Source: CAYVQZ01 sp964453435
Lineage (GTDB): Bacteria; Abyssobacteria; SURF-5
DNA: 64,000 bases
NCBI GenBank assembly: GCA_964453435.1
Contig: CAYVQZ010000007.1
Location: forward strand, 1 to 64,000
Direction: 5' to 3'
This document shows, in pieces, positions 62,540 to 64,000 of the stretch (position 1 is its first letter; each line of letters opens with the position of its first letter). A program made the position numbers and the translations under genes. The notes under the pieces were generated by a model that did no database searches, had not been told where the DNA came from, and was given only the letters and a program-made list of their open reading frames with translations.

Positions 62540-63310
62540 TCAGCGTCCCGTCAGGAAGGACGAGACACAGTCGTTGAATTTGTTGCTCTGCTCGAGCATC
62601 GGCATATGACCGCACCCTTCGAACAGCGCAAGCTCACTGTTGGCGATTCGCTGATGCAGATATTCCGAATATTTGCGCGGGGTCAGTCTGTCTTCGGTCC
62701 CACATATAATCAGGGCGGGCAAGTCGATTGACTCCACCCTGCCCATGACGTCGAATCTGTCGCAAGCCGTGAAATCCTTCACCAGAAGGTCGCTCGAATT
62801 CCCCGCGAGAAGCTGTTTTTCCTCGTCGAGCAGCTCTTCTGGCGCCTCGGGTCCGAAAGTGAACTGCGCCATGTTCTCTATCGCAAGATTGAAGTCCTCT
62901 TTCAGGACCGAGAATATTGCCGGCAGAACCCGCAGTTTCGCCCCTGTTCCCACCAAGACCAGCCCGCCGAGTTTTTCCGGATGCGACAGCGCAATTTCGA
63001 GCGCGATAGCGCCTCCCATGGAATGTCCACCCAGAACGACACGGGAAAGTCCGAGGGATTCAAGAAGTTCCAGAACATATTCCGCGTATTTGCCGATGGC
63101 TGTTTCGCCCGAGCCTTCCGAAAGCCCGTGCCCGGGGAGGTCCAAGGCGATAACACGAAATCTTTCTGAAAGCGCATCGAACTGCCGCCGCCAAGTGAGG
63201 TGGCTGCCGCCGGCGCCATGAATCAGGACAAGGGCCGCCTGCGGAGGCTTCAGAGAAGGCTGGATATCTTTGAAGAAGATCCTTCGGGAGGCTATGACAA
63301 TTTCCCTCAT
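62540..63310 (-). CDS. Alpha/beta-fold hydrolase
   Basis: 256 residues. Oxyanion motif LIHGAGGSH (about 28-36), nucleophile elbow GGHSMGGA (about 93-100), acid in CGTEDRLTPRKYS (about 200) and catalytic His in GCGHMPMLE (about 230). This is the BioH/menaquinone-type esterase/hydrolase family, substrate unknown. ATG at 63310 is selected because the promoter at 63384-63412 lies upstream of it. The longer reading would start inside the promoter. Confidence 0.85.
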   Translation of the reverse strand: MREIVIASRRIFFKDIQPSLKPPQAALVLIHGAGGSHLTWRRQFDALSERFRVIALDLPGHGLSEGSGETAIGKYAEYVLELLESLGLSRVVLGGHSMGGAIALEIALSHPEKLGGLVLVGTGAKLRVLPAIFSVLKEDFNLAIENMAQFTFGPEAPEELLDEEKQLLAGNSSDLLVKDFTACDRFDVMGRVESIDLPALIICGTEDRLTPRKYSEYLHQRIANSELALFEGCGHMPMLEQSNKFNDCVSSFLTGR

Positions 63311-63383
63311 CAGGATTTCGATGCGAGCGCGCCCGAACCGATTCCACGCGCCGCAGTTGTTACACGGCAAATAATCCGATAAA

Positions 63384-63412
63384 ATTCTAACAACGATAGT
63401 CTCAAAAGTCAA
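63384..63412 (-). promoter_or_regulatory. Sigma70 promoter for the hydrolase-led gene series
   Basis: Minus-strand TTGACT (63412-63407), 17-base spacer, TAGAAT (63389-63384). It fixes the hydrolase start downstream, at 63310. Confidence 0.65.
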
Positions 63413-63513
63413 TCGCGGGAGAGTCCGAAACGGGTCGGCAAAGCGTCAAAGAGAAAAGAGAGAAAGTGTCCTTTTTGCGCTTGCCCTCAGGGGCATCCGG
63501 CCCATACCTTTAT

Positions 63514-63543
63514 TTGACACGAGAGAAAAATCCGTGCTATATT
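63514..63543 (+). promoter_or_regulatory. Sigma70 promoter for the right-end lipoprotein gene
   Basis: TTGACA (63514-63519), 18-base spacer, TATATT (63538-63543), 49 bases before the GTG start. Confidence 0.65.
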
Positions 63544-63592
63544 AATGATGCGAGTTGACTGAGGAAAAAACCCCGTTATCGGGAGAAACAGA

Positions 63593-64000
63593 GTGGACAA
63601 TCGAGGGCAGGTTGCCCGGGGAAGGGCGCTATTTTTTTGCCTTGTGTTTCCCCTCCTGACCCTTTCCGGATTAATTCTTGTGACAACATCCTCCTGCGCT
63701 CGTCGCAGTCCGGACGAGGCGTCGGATATCGCAGCGCAGTCCGGCACAGCGATATGGGGGGCGGGCGACGAAGCGAACGTTTCTGTTCCCGTAACCGAAC
63801 CGTCGAACTCTCCGAAGAGAGAGGACGTCGATGCTGAAACGGAACGATTGCGAGCGGAGAACAGTATACTAAAGGAGGAGAATTTCTGGCTGCGGACGCG
63901 TTTAATTAAGACACAGCAATCGCTTGCAGAGGCAAATCAGAGAATATATTCGTTGAATCAAAAGCTCCATGCGATATTCAAACCCAACAGCGGAGGCGAA
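63593..64000 (+). CDS. Predicted lipoprotein with coiled coil, truncated by the window end
   Basis: An open frame from GTG at 63593 to the last base (136 codons, no stop). The N-terminal helix (about 13-33) ends in TTSSC, a lipobox-like site with Cys35. A Pro/Asp-rich linker follows, then a coiled coil rich in Glu/Leu (ETERLRAENSILKEENFWLR and further heptads, about 82-125). GGGAGA stands seven bases before GTG. It recalls envelope lipoproteins of the septal or peptidoglycan-associated type, but no family is certain. The C-terminal part lies outside this window. Confidence 0.7.
   Translation, partial: MDNRGQVARGRALFFCLVFPLLTLSGLILVTTSSCARRSPDEASDIAAQSGTAIWGAGDEANVSVPVTEPSNSPKREDVDAETERLRAENSILKEENFWLRTRLIKTQQSLAEANQRIYSLNQKLHAIFKPNSGGE

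Noticed and set aside
1..64000. CRISPR array or prophage
   Set aside because: No regularly spaced identical repeats with unique spacers, and no phage structural, integrase or cas gene was seen. The repeats found are scattered single palindromic or boilerplate units.

Overview
The window comes from an uncultivated-type, moderately GC-rich, Gram-negative-like bacterium. Lipoprotein and Tat signals, an RND exporter, a CUT1 sugar importer, acyl-CoA metabolism and several multi-PAS histidine kinases sit on one 64 kb stretch, and the gaps are filled with many short dispersed repeats. No rRNA or marker gene allows a firm taxonomic call. The mix of exopolysaccharide genes (DUF3473-type deacetylase, DUF2304, GT2, GNAT), thrombospondin-type-3/C1A secreted proteins and DUF362/polyferredoxin genes recalls deep-branching, environmental, metagenome-derived lineages. 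Coding density is high except in repeat-filled gaps.

Layout. 1-3000 is a decaying accessory zone: a truncated type IIG restriction-enzyme fragment, a crotonase, degenerate repeat DNA, and an MntA nucleotidyltransferase next to a broken HepT. 3000-9000 holds a five-PAS membrane histidine kinase convergent with an RND/MMPL exporter. 9300-18450 is a minus-strand block: membrane glycosyltransferase-like protein, small membrane protein, GMC oxidoreductase, xylulokinase, fatty-acyl-CoA/AMP ligase and a short Fe-S old-yellow-enzyme. 18600-23300 has a 7TM-type histidine kinase, its sigma-54 response regulator and a split MaoC dehydratase pair. 23400-31300 carries an MFS transporter, a glutaredoxin, alkaline phosphatase, a Ser/Thr kinase with a PQQ propeller, a tiny zinc-ribbon membrane protein and a VWA receptor-like protein. 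31400-34500 is an exopolysaccharide gene cluster driven by one good promoter. 35500-46800 has a second multi-PAS kinase, a divergent PEP-carboxykinase homologue, a secreted TSP3-papain protease with a cysteine-rich companion, WrbA and an acyl-CoA dehydrogenase ending in a strong terminator. 47300-51600 is a complete four-gene carbohydrate ABC importer. 51600-54450 holds a B12-binding radical SAM enzyme and an XRE-cupin regulator. 55300-55520 has two tRNA genes (His, Arg). 56300-63400 is a long minus-strand series: hydrolase, HExxH protein, membrane protein, Tat-exported DUF362, DUF6599 lipoprotein, CD1871A-type CXXC microprotein, polyferredoxin and an M24 protein lacking metal ligands. A lipoprotein gene runs off the right end.

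Working together: the AMP ligase, crotonase, MaoC pair, acyl-CoA dehydrogenase and Fe-S flavoenzyme are the scattered parts of a beta-oxidation-like acyl-CoA network. The DUF362-DUF6599-CXXC-polyferredoxin run looks like an uncharacterised membrane redox module and is the best candidate here for an undescribed system. The window is also notable for at least four families of palindromic or boilerplate intergenic repeats, one of which keeps its stem through G-T pairs.
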